From: Bacteroidota bacterium
GTDB taxonomy: Bacteria > Bacteroidota > Bacteroidia > Chitinophagales > Chitinophagaceae
Direction of reading: 5' to 3'
DNA length: 43,616 nt
Assembly (NCBI GenBank): GCA_023430465.1
Contig: JAEZAM010000127.1
Coordinates: forward strand, 1-43,616
Below are positions 17,175 through 25,551 of this stretch, piece after piece. The position numbers and the translations under genes are program-made. A model generated the notes under the pieces. The model did no database searches, was not told the origin of the DNA, and worked only from the letters and a program-made list of their open reading frames with translations. Within the stretch, counting starts at the first letter, position 1. Each line of letters opens with the position of its first letter.

Positions 17175-18125
17175 CTATTCATCCACTACCTGGAATGAAA
17201 CAGGCTGAATGTGATAGGCATTTACAAACTTCCCATATTGCCGGGCAGGTATCCACTTCGGTGATTTTTTCAAAACACGGATTACTTCCTTCTCCATGCC
17301 ATAACCAATATTCGTGAGGGCTTCTATGTCCTTCAGTTCGCCGTCCTTTGTCACAATAAACAAAGCATATACTGTGTAAACTCCCGCGGGTGCTTTTTCA
17401 TTCACAGGCACTTTGGGGTTCAGTGTTTTCGTCAGAAACTTTATCCAGCCGGAGATTTCCCCCGGGAACTCAGCTTCCCGCTCTACGCAGTCGGCATTAG
17501 GCAAGGCTATTCCCTTATCATCAAAGCAGGCAATTGTGGCCTGATCACCAGCATATGTGACATTGGCTTTCACTTCACCATTTTGATGATAGTAAACCCA
17601 GAGCCCATTCCGGAGCGTATCATTGATCCATCGGCCTTTTGATGAAATGGTGCCGCCTGGGTACCAGGTAAATTGTATACCGTTACCCTTGCCATCAAAA
17701 CTGGAAGAGTCCACCAGGAAGCCCTCACTGTCCCACCCAAGCCGGATGCCATTGAGTTTCCCCGCTGTGTAATTTGCGGAGTCCGACATCACTCCGTTTT
17801 TATGGAAAGACAGCCAGGGCCCGGATCTTTTCCCGTCAACATAGTTGCCTCGGGATTTAAGATACTTGTTCGAGTGAAATTGTTTCACCTCACCTACTCG
17901 CTCGCGAAGGTCCTCATCGGAATACCACTCATCTTTTGCCATAGAGCCTGTGCTCGCAAAATATATTTCCCGGTGAAAGCGATCTCCCTGCTTTTCAGTG
18001 AAGGCAAAGTAGAAGGGATAGTTGGTGGTAGGCTGAAACTTGTAGTCAAGTCCTTCTGATTTCTTCTGAGCATCAACAACAGCAAAAGAAACCAGGAAAA
18101 GAGCGACAAAGGAAAGGCGTATCAT
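17175..18125 (-). CDS. Secreted MORN_2-repeat protein with TonB_C-like C-terminal domain
   Basis: A 316-residue protein when started at the ATG at 18125, where the signal peptide begins (MIRLSFVALFLVSFAVVDAQ); a 19-residue extension to 18182 is unlikely. Residues about 75-200 hold four or five MORN_2-like repeats (GNYVDGKRSGPWLSFHKNG, NYTAGKLNGIRLGWDSEG and so on). The last 110 residues resemble the TonB C-terminal domain (GVYTVYALFIVTKDGELKDI, then VLKKSPKWIPARQYGK). There is no N-terminal TonB-type membrane linker, so it is not a classical energy transducer. The combination is frequent in Bacteroidota, with unknown role. Confidence 0.75.
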   Translation of the reverse strand: MIRLSFVALFLVSFAVVDAQKKSEGLDYKFQPTTNYPFYFAFTEKQGDRFHREIYFASTGSMAKDEWYSDEDLRERVGEVKQFHSNKYLKSRGNYVDGKRSGPWLSFHKNGVMSDSANYTAGKLNGIRLGWDSEGFLVDSSSFDGKGNGIQFTWYPGGTISSKGRWINDTLRNGLWVYYHQNGEVKANVTYAGDQATIACFDDKGIALPNADCVEREAEFPGEISGWIKFLTKTLNPKVPVNEKAPAGVYTVYALFIVTKDGELKDIEALTNIGYGMEKEVIRVLKKSPKWIPARQYGKFVNAYHIQPVSFQVVDE

Positions 18126-18339
18126 CAGTTTCGGTTGAGTGTGCAAAATAGACCGGGCTAATCTGTTTTCAAAACAGGTCACCGGAAATATGCGGTTGAA
18201 ACGCTGAACACAATGCTACTTTGCCTAGCTCAAACTATTTTTTCCGGCAAATAGCTTCCAGCGATCAACCATCGTTTTAAGGACTTGGGCTTTATGTATT
18301 AAAGAACTTCCTCCTTTGGCAAAACATATTTTTACGGTA

Positions 18340-18370
18340 TTGCATCTTACGTATTTTCCTCCTACTTTGC
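18340..18370 (+). promoter_or_regulatory. Promoter candidate for the GYF-domain protein gene
   Basis: TTG at 18340-18342, a 20-nt spacer and TACTTTGC at 18363-18370 resemble the Bacteroidota promoter, with the -7 box one T shorter than TAnnTTTG. The ATG at 18403 follows after 32 nt. Confidence 0.45.
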
Positions 18371-18402
18371 CGGTGAATTCATACCACTGAAAACTACAAG
18401 CC

Positions 18403-19101
18403 ATGAGAACTTATTTTCTCCAACACGGTGAAGACCGTGTAGGCCCCTACTCTGTAAATGATTTACAGATCATGGAGATCCACCCCAAGACACCCGTTTG
18501 GACAGAAGGAATGCCCGGACCCGCCCCCGCGATATTTATTCCCGAATTAAAAGCTTATTTGTTCGACACGGAGCCTGAGCCAATCGTTATCACCCACTCA
18601 GCGTCTCAGAGACATAGTTCCCGTCCGGATACGCGTCGGCTGAAAACGGGAAGCCTTTGGAAAATGGCAGGTATGGCGCTGCTGCTTGCGGTTGTTTCCT
18701 TCCTCGGGTTTCAATATCTGGGCAGTGGTACTGCTACATCGGTAGCCGCGGCAGAGGTCAATCTGCCTATCAACCATGAAACAAAAAAAGACAAAAAGCA
18801 GGCTGAACTCAGTAATGCACCAAAGTACATCGTCAACAAGGGTACTACCAGAAGCAATATCATCGGGCAGACTGTGTTGGAAGGAACGCTGAAAAATACA
18901 GCAAGCATGGCCAACTATAAAGATCCTGTTCTTACCGTTAGCTGGCTTTCCAAAACGAATACAGTAATGGAGTCAAAACAGTGCAGGGTATATGAATATG
19001 TAGCTGCCGGAAAAACGATCAGGTATAAGATCAAAGTTCGTGGTCCTGCTCGCGCAAAATCGGTGAAGGTCAGTGTGCATAGCGCTACCGGGCTGGAATA
19101 A
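18403..19101 (+). CDS. GYF_2-domain single-pass membrane protein
   Basis: A 232-residue protein. Residues 1-50 match the GYF_2 domain (YFLQHGEDRVGPYSVNDLQ, then TPVWTEGMPGPAPA), a small adaptor fold usually at the cytoplasmic side of bacterial membrane proteins. One transmembrane helix lies at about 86-106 (MAGMALLLAVVSFLGFQYLG). A Lys-rich linker follows, and then a beta-rich domain (about 145-232) that looks like an immunoglobulin-like fold (YKDPVLTVSWLSKTNTVMES). The role is probably protein binding across the inner membrane; no partner is evident. A strong terminator lies 24 nt downstream. Confidence 0.78.
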   Translation: MRTYFLQHGEDRVGPYSVNDLQIMEIHPKTPVWTEGMPGPAPAIFIPELKAYLFDTEPEPIVITHSASQRHSSRPDTRRLKTGSLWKMAGMALLLAVVSFLGFQYLGSGTATSVAAAEVNLPINHETKKDKKQAELSNAPKYIVNKGTTRSNIIGQTVLEGTLKNTASMANYKDPVLTVSWLSKTNTVMESKQCRVYEYVAAGKTIRYKIKVRGPARAKSVKVSVHSATGLE

Positions 19102-19125
19102 TGAATTCCGACAAATCGATATTAT

Positions 19126-19154
19126 CAAAATGCCCCACACTGCGGGGCATTTTG
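19126..19154. terminator. Bidirectional Rho-independent terminator
   Basis: A perfect 11-bp stem CAAAATGCCCC / GGGGCATTTTG with a 7-nt loop. A-tract and T-tract within the stem make it functional in both directions. It lies between the convergent GYF-protein gene (plus) and the small acidic protein gene (minus). Confidence 0.85.
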
Positions 19155-19208
19155 TATACAAGACAGTGCATGAAATGAACCATGAAGGCGGAGAAGACAG
19201 GAAGGGGA

Positions 19209-19382
19209 CTAGGTGTTCCTGTCCTTCCGTGCATCGGCTTCTTCTTTGGACTCATCATCATTCTCCTCTGCGGTTTCTTTGATGTTTTGCATGATGGATG
19301 ACACAGGCCCTTCCATTTTCTCCTGGGGGTCAGTGGTTTTCTTCATCTCTTCCTGCTTTTGATCTGTTTTTTTATCTGTCAT
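19209..19382 (-). CDS. Small, highly charged hypothetical protein
   Basis: A 57-residue protein starting MTDKKTDQKQ at the ATG at 19382; an upstream in-frame start at 19424 would add 14 residues. It is very rich in Lys, Glu, Asp and Gln, has no Cys, Trp or hydrophobic core and is likely disordered. Position argues for a real gene: it ends close to the strong bidirectional terminator at 19126-19154, and it starts 49 nt after the end of the exonuclease/phosphatase-like gene on the same strand. No family recognised. Confidence 0.5.
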   Translation of the reverse strand: MTDKKTDQKQEEMKKTTDPQEKMEGPVSSIMQNIKETAEENDDESKEEADARKDRNT

Positions 19383-19431
19383 AACGAATGCTTTGACGGG
19401 TGTAAAACAAATTCTGGGCCGCAAAAATCAA

Positions 19432-20259
19432 CTATTGAAAGCTCAACTGAAAAAAAATGGGCACGTGATCGGATATATGCGCAGCGTCCTGGACCGAGTT
19501 GAAACGGGTATGGAATGGGATGATGCCGGCGCTGTCCAGCGTCTGCCCACTTCGTTTGAGGAATGCGTTATCGAATTCAGAAGCGAGGCAATCATCCGCC
19601 ATGCAGTTTTTCTTAAGTGTAGTTTTTTGACCGGTGAGTATCGGCGAATAGCCCATCGATTTTAATGGATTGAATACCGTATGGCTTTGCGGCAGGTTGA
19701 AGTCCCCGCAAAATATAAGGTTGAGCTCAGGATAAAGCGCAGGTAACAGTTTGAAATATTTCACCTCCCGCTCAGGCTGTTTGGTTTTTGTAATGGCATG
19801 AAAATTTGCCAGGGTAAACTCCCGCCCGTTTTTTAAAAAGGTGGTGTAGTAAGGTTCGCGGTCTATTTCTTCTTTGTAGGTCGATTCCAGCCAGGAGTTC
19901 CCGCGCCTTTTCACGGCTGCAGTCTTCCATAGAAATGCGTACCGCTCTGTTTTGTAGGATTCGCCATAGGTGGGATCACTCACGGTATATTCCCATTTTG
20001 CGCCGCTTCGATTCAACACATCCGCCAGTCGCGCGATCCCTTCCGCACCACCAGGTCCCGCCACCACTTCCTGTATCAGCACGATATCAAAATGCCGGAT
20101 AGTGCCTGCGATGAAATGAATGGCGCTGTCAGATTTAGATTTTCCAAAATCGCGGATATTCCAGGAACAGATGCTTACAACACCGGTGCGGGGCGTGTGA
20201 AAGGAGAGAAAAAGGCATCCCAAAAAACAGAAAAGCAGAAGACGATGAAACGTTCGCAT
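19432..20259 (-). CDS. Exported endonuclease/exonuclease/phosphatase (EEP) family protein
   Basis: A 275-residue protein with an N-terminal signal or anchor (about 6-20) and the DNase I-like fold. Catalytic blocks are intact: CSWNIRDFG (Asn34), VLIQEVV (Glu64), LANFHAI (His154), FCGDFNLPQ (Asp and Asn) and the final SDHVPIFF (Asp264, His265). EEP enzymes hydrolyse phosphodiester or phosphomonoester bonds in nucleic acids, inositol phosphates or lipids. With the leader peptide, an extracellular or periplasmic nuclease is the simplest reading. The small charged protein gene lies 49 nt downstream on the same strand. Confidence 0.88.
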   Translation of the reverse strand: MRTFHRLLLFCFLGCLFLSFHTPRTGVVSICSWNIRDFGKSKSDSAIHFIAGTIRHFDIVLIQEVVAGPGGAEGIARLADVLNRSGAKWEYTVSDPTYGESYKTERYAFLWKTAAVKRRGNSWLESTYKEEIDREPYYTTFLKNGREFTLANFHAITKTKQPEREVKYFKLLPALYPELNLIFCGDFNLPQSHTVFNPLKSMGYSPILTGQKTTLKKNCMADDCLASEFDNAFLKRSGQTLDSAGIIPFHTRFNSVQDAAHISDHVPIFFQLSFQ

Positions 20260-20265
20260 AGGAAT

Positions 20266-20313
20266 ACTGAGTTAACAGGCGGTTGAAGACCGCCTGCCAA
20301 AATACAACTCAGT
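20266..20313. other. Compound two-tier hairpin upstream of the EEP gene
   Basis: The inner stem CAGGCGGT/ACCGCCTG (20276-20283 with 20289-20296, 5-nt loop) is enclosed by an outer stem ACTGAGTT/AACTCAGT (20266-20273 with 20306-20313). It lies 6 nt upstream of the EEP start codon and 84 nt after the end of the next minus-strand gene. It could be that gene's terminator, though it lacks a clear T-tract, or a structured leader or operator of the EEP gene. Confidence 0.5.
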
Positions 20314-20397
20314 TAGTTAAATCCCAACACGCCGCTGGTTAAACTTCTCATAGGGCACGGAAATACCAGAATCGTTGAATAGTGCGGTTTGGACAAA

Positions 20398-21147
20398 TTA
20401 TGACTCAAGGTATTCGATGACCGCCATGTTATCACCAACCGGTGATGAAGGCGCAAAATCAAGCTGAAGCGTTGTATTGAACGCGCTGCTATTGATCAGT
20501 TTGTTGCGAAGCTTCACTGGCACATCACCTGCAGTCGATTTGTACAACGCAGTTACATTGTACCTGCCGATAGCCACATCCTGCAACTTGCCGTATGTGT
20601 CAGTACCCGGTTCTCCATGATGCAGTTTTAACACACTACCCGTTGATCCATCGATCAGGTTCCCAACCGGAGTGAGCGTAAATTCAATGTTTTCGGAATC
20701 ATAGATCGAGCTGCTGATAGCTTTGTCCAGGATGATTGTTCCTCCATAGTGACCAGCGCCCGGTTTTTCGCCAGTGAGTTTCCAGGTAAAATTCCTGATT
20801 GCACCTTCCTTGCCGAAGCCCGTGGTGTTTTCAGGATGCATATCGAGATTATAAGTCTTGCCGTTATAAAGTACATCAAGTTCTGCATACGCCATCCAGC
20901 CGCCATTGCTGGTGAGTTCGATGGCGTAGGTGCCATCATCGCCCGTGGCTCCGGACAGGTAGCTGTTATAGAGAAGGGTGTGATCGATCAGCAACTGAAC
21001 GTTTTTCAGTGGCGCCCCTTTGGAGTCGACAACTTTACCTTTTACATACCCTTTTGTGATGGAACCCGGATCGCTTGTTTCTTTTTCAGAGCAGGAAAAA
21101 AGCACTGCCAGCGCGAGTAGTGGCGCTGCGATAAAGTTCTTGTACAT
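20398..21147 (-). CDS. Lipoprotein with carboxypeptidase-regulatory-like domain
   Basis: A 249-residue lipoprotein: MYKNFIAAPLLALAVLFSCS is a signal peptide with the lipid-modified Cys at residue 19. Residues about 33-100 match the CarboxypepD_reg-like beta-sandwich (VKGKVVDSKGAPLKNVQLLI, then DDGTYAIEL). The remainder is a second beta-rich region of unknown family. Such proteins are commonly surface or periplasmic in Bacteroidota. It lies between other exported-protein genes on the same strand, but with gaps over 100 nt, so probably transcribed separately. Confidence 0.75.
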   Translation of the reverse strand: MYKNFIAAPLLALAVLFSCSEKETSDPGSITKGYVKGKVVDSKGAPLKNVQLLIDHTLLYNSYLSGATGDDGTYAIELTSNGGWMAYAELDVLYNGKTYNLDMHPENTTGFGKEGAIRNFTWKLTGEKPGAGHYGGTIILDKAISSSIYDSENIEFTLTPVGNLIDGSTGSVLKLHHGEPGTDTYGKLQDVAIGRYNVTALYKSTAGDVPVKLRNKLINSSAFNTTLQLDFAPSSPVGDNMAVIEYLES

Positions 21148-21278
21148 GGTTGTTTGATTTGGTGAAATGCCTTATCGAAACTACCAGTGTCAACGCAGCT
21201 AAGGCCAAGTCTGCATTTGAAATGATTTACTTCCTGTATGAATTGAAGTTGAAAAGGAGGCGAATTGAAGCTTACCGA

Positions 21279-22355
21279 TTAAAATGGGATTCGTTTCCCG
21301 CTTCTGGCCGATTGTTTTGCTTTCTCCAGGATCTCCATAACCAGCATATTATTCTCCAGTGAATACACATCATAGTCCCTGGGCTTTAATTTTCCCCGTA
21401 TCACATCATGGAGATAAAGAAAAGGATCTTCGTAATGTGGTACCTCTGTGGTATTAACGCGTTCCGTTTTATCCAGCCGGTCGGTTCCCCGGTTCAGTGT
21501 TTTGCCATCCGGCGCAAGGAGAAAGCCTTTGTTTCCATAGATCTCCATACCCTTTATATGATAGGGCCAGTTCCATGATGCCTGGATGATACAATGGGCT
21601 GTTTTGTATTCAACCATGATGGTTGCGTCGTCATCTACTTTTGGATAGATCTGTGGTTTGAGTTGGCGGGTGACCGCGGTGACCGCCGTTGGGCGTTCTC
21701 CGCGCATGAGACGTGTCATGATATTGGCACCATAACAACCGAAATCCATCACCGCACCGCCACCATTCAGCACGGGGTCTGTAAGCCAGGCAAGGAACTC
21801 GGGACTGCAGCCGATCTCTTTTGGTCCGGGGTGGCCGGAACTGACAACCACCTTGCGAACCGTACCTACAGCAGCACTATCGTTCACCAGCTCATAAGCT
21901 TTTGCTGCGGATGCATACCAGCTCGTTTCGAAATTGGTAAGCAGGTGGATTTGATGTTTTTTGGCGAGCGCCTGCATTTTTTGCGCATGATCAAGGCTGA
22001 CCGCGAGCGGTTTTTCCACCATGACATGAATGCCGCGTGGCGCCGCGGCTTCCACCACAGACAAGTGGCTGTGGACTGAACCGAAGGCCAGCGCTGCTTC
22101 GGGCCTGACGGCATCCAGCATCTTACCAAGGTCTGCATAGATCAATTTCTCAGAAAAGCCATATTGCTTTGCATACCGTTTGGCAAGCACAGTATCCGCG
22201 GAATAGACACCAACAAGGTCGAGAAGTGGGTCCTGATGCCGGCTAAGTATCCAGCCAACATGACCATGATCGATACCGGCAACCACAACACGGAGTTTTT
22301 GAGCAGGCAGGTATTGAACAAGAGCAGACATGATGAGGATCAGAACGAGACGCAT
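21279..22355 (-). CDS. Exported Gfo/Idh/MocA family oxidoreductase
   Basis: A 358-residue protein with a signal peptide (residues 1-18, ending PAQ) followed by a Rossmann domain (KLRVVVAGIDHGHVGWIL). The family motif EKPLAVS with its conserved Lys-Pro is intact (about 114-120), and the second half carries the alpha/beta domain (VMDFGCYGANIMTRLM and following). Gfo/Idh/MocA enzymes use NAD(P)(H) on sugars or related substrates. The GIDHGHVG variant replaces the usual GxGxxG but is common in secreted members. Export implies tight cofactor retention, as in glucose-fructose oxidoreductase. Substrate unknown. Confidence 0.85.
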   Translation of the reverse strand: MRLVLILIMSALVQYLPAQKLRVVVAGIDHGHVGWILSRHQDPLLDLVGVYSADTVLAKRYAKQYGFSEKLIYADLGKMLDAVRPEAALAFGSVHSHLSVVEAAAPRGIHVMVEKPLAVSLDHAQKMQALAKKHQIHLLTNFETSWYASAAKAYELVNDSAAVGTVRKVVVSSGHPGPKEIGCSPEFLAWLTDPVLNGGGAVMDFGCYGANIMTRLMRGERPTAVTAVTRQLKPQIYPKVDDDATIMVEYKTAHCIIQASWNWPYHIKGMEIYGNKGFLLAPDGKTLNRGTDRLDKTERVNTTEVPHYEDPFLYLHDVIRGKLKPRDYDVYSLENNMLVMEILEKAKQSARSGKRIPF

Positions 22356-22454
22356 ACTTAAAGTTAAAGCTCAAATGGAGAATTGAAAAAAATCTCATTC
22401 CGTTAAGGGGCGACGACTCCGCCTGCTCACTTGCGAGTTCCTTAATTTCGCCAG

Positions 22455-23135
22455 GTGAATGACTTGCTCATTAATCCTGTTTACAACGCGTTGCTCACCG
22501 GTGATGCCCACCTGGCATCTGGCGAAGGAAAGGTTCGCTACTACCATCACGAGGTATCGCCCTATGCTGGTTTTGAGCAGCAATACGAGCATGGATTTCG
22601 GGATCTGCATGCTCAGCTTCCTCCAGGTCGCCGCATTCTTCATGCTACACCCCTGCCATTGATAAGCCCGCAGGGATGGCGCATCGCTGCCTCAGTACAA
22701 GGCGTACAGTTTGTGCTGCCAACCAGTACGAAAGTTGATCCTCCTTCGATGGAGCCGGTGGCACTGAACGAAGAGCATATCCCGGAGATGCTGGCACTGG
22801 CAACGTTAACAAGGCCCGGTCCTTTTGATCTTCGTACCATTGAGTTTGGGCACTACTATGGTTTTATCCGCGATGCCAAACTGGTAGCCATGACCGGCCA
22901 GCGGCTGCATGTAGGTGAGCACACTGAAATCAGTGCGGTTTGCACGCACCCTAATTACGCCGGGCAGGGGCTTGCCGCCGCACTCATGCTGCACCAGATG
23001 AGACTGATCCGTGAGCAGGGCAAGATACCGTTCCTGCATGTGCGCCGGGATAATGACCGTGCCGTAGGGCTGTACCGCGGCCTGGGGTTTGAAGAGACCA
23101 GGGGGATGAATTTTTATTTTATGGTGCGGACTTAG
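22455..23135 (+). CDS. GNAT family N-acetyltransferase
   Basis: A 226-residue protein. The C-terminal half has the acetyl-CoA-binding GNAT core: ISAVCTHPNYAGQGLAAALM (V-x-T-x-P-x-Y-x-G-x-G) and, near the end, DNDRAVGLYRGLGFEETR. The N-terminal half is more divergent (FR47/double-GNAT-like). The start is the GTG at 22455; an ATG at 22459 is out of frame. A TAATTTCG box just upstream suggests a short or absent leader. The acceptor substrate is unknown. Confidence 0.85.
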   Translation: MNDLLINPVYNALLTGDAHLASGEGKVRYYHHEVSPYAGFEQQYEHGFRDLHAQLPPGRRILHATPLPLISPQGWRIAASVQGVQFVLPTSTKVDPPSMEPVALNEEHIPEMLALATLTRPGPFDLRTIEFGHYYGFIRDAKLVAMTGQRLHVGEHTEISAVCTHPNYAGQGLAAALMLHQMRLIREQGKIPFLHVRRDNDRAVGLYRGLGFEETRGMNFYFMVRT

Positions 23136-23150
23136 CCTCGGTAGCGGTGA

Positions 23151-23645
23151 TCAATCAGCCACCGCTTCCCACTTCAATGTGCCGGTGTTGCACCGCAGCG
23201 CATTAATGTTCATCCGGAATGTGCCGCTGGCTTTGTTGCCGGATATCGTAGCCGAAAGATCAAATCGCCATGCAGTTGCGCCGCCATTCGGCGGCTCACT
23301 GATATGACCGTCTACTTTTCCATCAACAATCGTGAAGTGACCTTCCGGTCCCGCAGGATTCTGCTGTTCCAGTGATCCATCACAGTACCAGTAACCCTTG
23401 AAGGTGAGGTTCTCCAATCGTTTTCCGTCGGCACTGACATCAAAGAAAATGGAGTCACCTTTCATGCCGCCCTGCAAGGCGCCGCGGTAATGACGGGAAC
23501 GCGCCGGGTCTTCCGAGACTTCTTTTTTTACGTTTTCGGCGGGCGCCTTGGTGATTTTAGTGTCATCACCTGTTGCAGTTGTGTTTTCTGTACAACTCAA
23601 TAATGCGATCGGGAAGAGGACCAGGGAAAAGAGCGAGTGTTTCAT
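23151..23645 (-). CDS. Putative lipoprotein of unknown function
   Basis: A 164-residue lipoprotein (signal peptide MKHSLFSLVLFPIALLSC, lipid Cys at residue 18), then a Thr/Lys-rich linker to about residue 50 and a beta-rich domain with conserved-looking aromatic and Gly positions (FKGYWYCDGSLEQQNPAGPE). Cys residues in WYCDG and LRCNTG may form a disulfide. The fold is not recognised. It lies 43 nt after the WG-repeat gene on the same strand. Confidence 0.7.
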   Translation of the reverse strand: MKHSLFSLVLFPIALLSCTENTTATGDDTKITKAPAENVKKEVSEDPARSRHYRGALQGGMKGDSIFFDVSADGKRLENLTFKGYWYCDGSLEQQNPAGPEGHFTIVDGKVDGHISEPPNGGATAWRFDLSATISGNKASGTFRMNINALRCNTGTLKWEAVAD

Positions 23646-23688
23646 TTTGGTGGGTTGTTATTTAATCAGTATTGATGGATTGAAGATA

Positions 23689-25356
23689 TCATTGATTCAA
23701 CTGGGCAATGACTTTACCCGTCTTATCGATGTAGACAGCCTTGCCATTTTGCATGGCCACAGCCGTATCGCCCATGAATGGTTGAAGAATTGAATCAAAT
23801 TGTGCGGGTACCATGATAGTACCGTCCGTTTTCATGATACCCCACTTTTTGTCTTTCGTGAAAAAAAGATCGTTTTCGAAAAGGACAAGCATCTCAAAGG
23901 TTGGTGCGATAACCTGTTTTCCCGAACGGTTGATAACCCCGTATTTACCATCAAGCAGCACGACGGCATGGTCACCTGAGAAGGACATGGCGTCGTCGTA
24001 CCGGAGTTCAGTAACAGCCTTACCTGTCTTGTCAATATAACCGGACTTCTCCAGTGCAACGGCAGCGATCCCGTTGACAAATGGCATGGCGGCCTGGTAC
24101 TTCGGTGCAATCACCTCGCGACCGTTCATATCCACAAATCCCACCTTACCGTCTGCCTGTACTGCGGCCAGGCCCTCCGAGAAATTATTGACGCCCTCAT
24201 ATTTTACCGGCACGATCACCTTGCCGGTTTTATTGATAATTCCCCATTTACCGTTTACCGAGACAGCCGCCGTTCCATTTGAGAACTCATACACGTCATC
24301 ATATTTCGGTTCAACAACAGTGCGCCCCGTAGAATCCAGGAACCCGTGTTTTCCGTTTAGCACAACGGGTATCATTCCCTCTTTGATATCAAGGATGGCA
24401 TCGTAATAGGGTAAGGTGAGGTTATATTCACCGCCCGTGCTGAAGAGCCCGTATTTCCTTGGACTGCTACCGGTCCCATTCCGGATGGTCACGATCAATG
24501 GGTAGCCCTCATCCAGAAGCTGGAAGCTGACTTCATCAAAGATCGGCATGGTGAGTTCGCGGCCGGATTTGTGGAGGATGCCCCACTGACCCGCATCGCG
24601 CATATAGTAAGCGGCCCATCCATTGTGCATGGGGGAGAGATAATAGTATTTCGCAGGTATGATCTCCTTACCCTTGTTATTGATATAACCCCGCTTACCT
24701 CCTTTGGAAACAAGGAGCAGCCCGTCCTGGAACGTACGAACCTGGTTCCAGGAATCATAAGTGCTCATGTTATGATCGTAGATGTAATCAGTGACCAGCT
24801 TGCCTTGCTTGTCAATAAAGGCCTGTTTTTCAGTGATCAGCTCACCTTTGAATACCTTGGCGATACCCTCCTCGAATGAAGTGGCCTCCGTGAATTCAAA
24901 GGGGATCTGTATCTTTCCGTTCCGGTCAATGTATCCAAATTTTCCATTCAAGCGCACGGCAGCAGAGCTCTGGCTGAATGGCAGCGCGACTTCATATTTA
25001 AAATCGATCACCTCCCTCCCTTCAAGGTCAATGAAACCATATACGTTGCCTTTTTTTACGGGCGCAAGACCTTCGGCATACTGGCCTGCTTCCTCATACT
25101 TCAACGGGATGACCTCTCTGCCTGCGTCGTTGATGTAGCCCCATTTATTGCCAAGCTTGACCGCCACCCTTGATTCACTCTCCTGTAACACCTGGTCGTA
25201 TTTAGGCATCACCATCAATTTGCCCTGCTCATTGGTAAATCCATATTTGCCGTTCTCCGTCTGTACGGGAAATAACTGTTGCGGATAAAGAAAACTTTGG
25301 GAGTAGCTAACCTGTATAAATGCGGAAAGGAAAAAAATGCTGAGGTATTTTTTCAT
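23689..25356 (-). CDS. Secreted WG-repeat protein
   Basis: A 555-residue protein with a signal peptide (residues 1-19, ending SYS) and then about 14 WG beta repeats, each near 35-40 residues: a KWGYINDAGREVIPLKYE-type block of Gly-aromatic-hydrophobic-Asp/Asn...Gly-Lys-x-V-hydrophobic-P-x-Y/F-D followed by a G-x-A-x-V strand. No catalytic motif is visible. WG-repeat proteins are abundant in Bacteroidota and other bacteria, and are thought to act in cell-surface binding. The lipoprotein gene downstream on the same strand (gap 43 nt) is probably co-transcribed. Confidence 0.9.
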   Translation of the reverse strand: MKKYLSIFFLSAFIQVSYSQSFLYPQQLFPVQTENGKYGFTNEQGKLMVMPKYDQVLQESESRVAVKLGNKWGYINDAGREVIPLKYEEAGQYAEGLAPVKKGNVYGFIDLEGREVIDFKYEVALPFSQSSAAVRLNGKFGYIDRNGKIQIPFEFTEATSFEEGIAKVFKGELITEKQAFIDKQGKLVTDYIYDHNMSTYDSWNQVRTFQDGLLLVSKGGKRGYINNKGKEIIPAKYYYLSPMHNGWAAYYMRDAGQWGILHKSGRELTMPIFDEVSFQLLDEGYPLIVTIRNGTGSSPRKYGLFSTGGEYNLTLPYYDAILDIKEGMIPVVLNGKHGFLDSTGRTVVEPKYDDVYEFSNGTAAVSVNGKWGIINKTGKVIVPVKYEGVNNFSEGLAAVQADGKVGFVDMNGREVIAPKYQAAMPFVNGIAAVALEKSGYIDKTGKAVTELRYDDAMSFSGDHAVVLLDGKYGVINRSGKQVIAPTFEMLVLFENDLFFTKDKKWGIMKTDGTIMVPAQFDSILQPFMGDTAVAMQNGKAVYIDKTGKVIAQLNQ

Positions 25357-25551
25357 CTGGTGGATAGATTATGGAGGGGAAATATCGAGAAAAATTCTGT
25401 GGATTGCAAGTAACAGGCTTTCTACATGATTCTTTTTTAACGATTTACCACACCAGAGGTACCGCCTGACTGAATATCATTCTTATTGGCGGGGAGTTTG
25501 TAAGCATATGTATCCGGTAAATAATTGTGAAACGGTACAAAAACATAAGCT

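Noticed and set aside
17175..18125. YwqK-type antitoxin
   Set aside because: MORN_2 repeats attract that label, but the signal peptide and TonB_C-like domain argue for an envelope protein, and no toxin gene is adjacent.
21594..22079. 161-codon plus-strand frame inside the Gfo/Idh gene
   Set aside because: Antisense shadow without signal peptide, domain or promoter.
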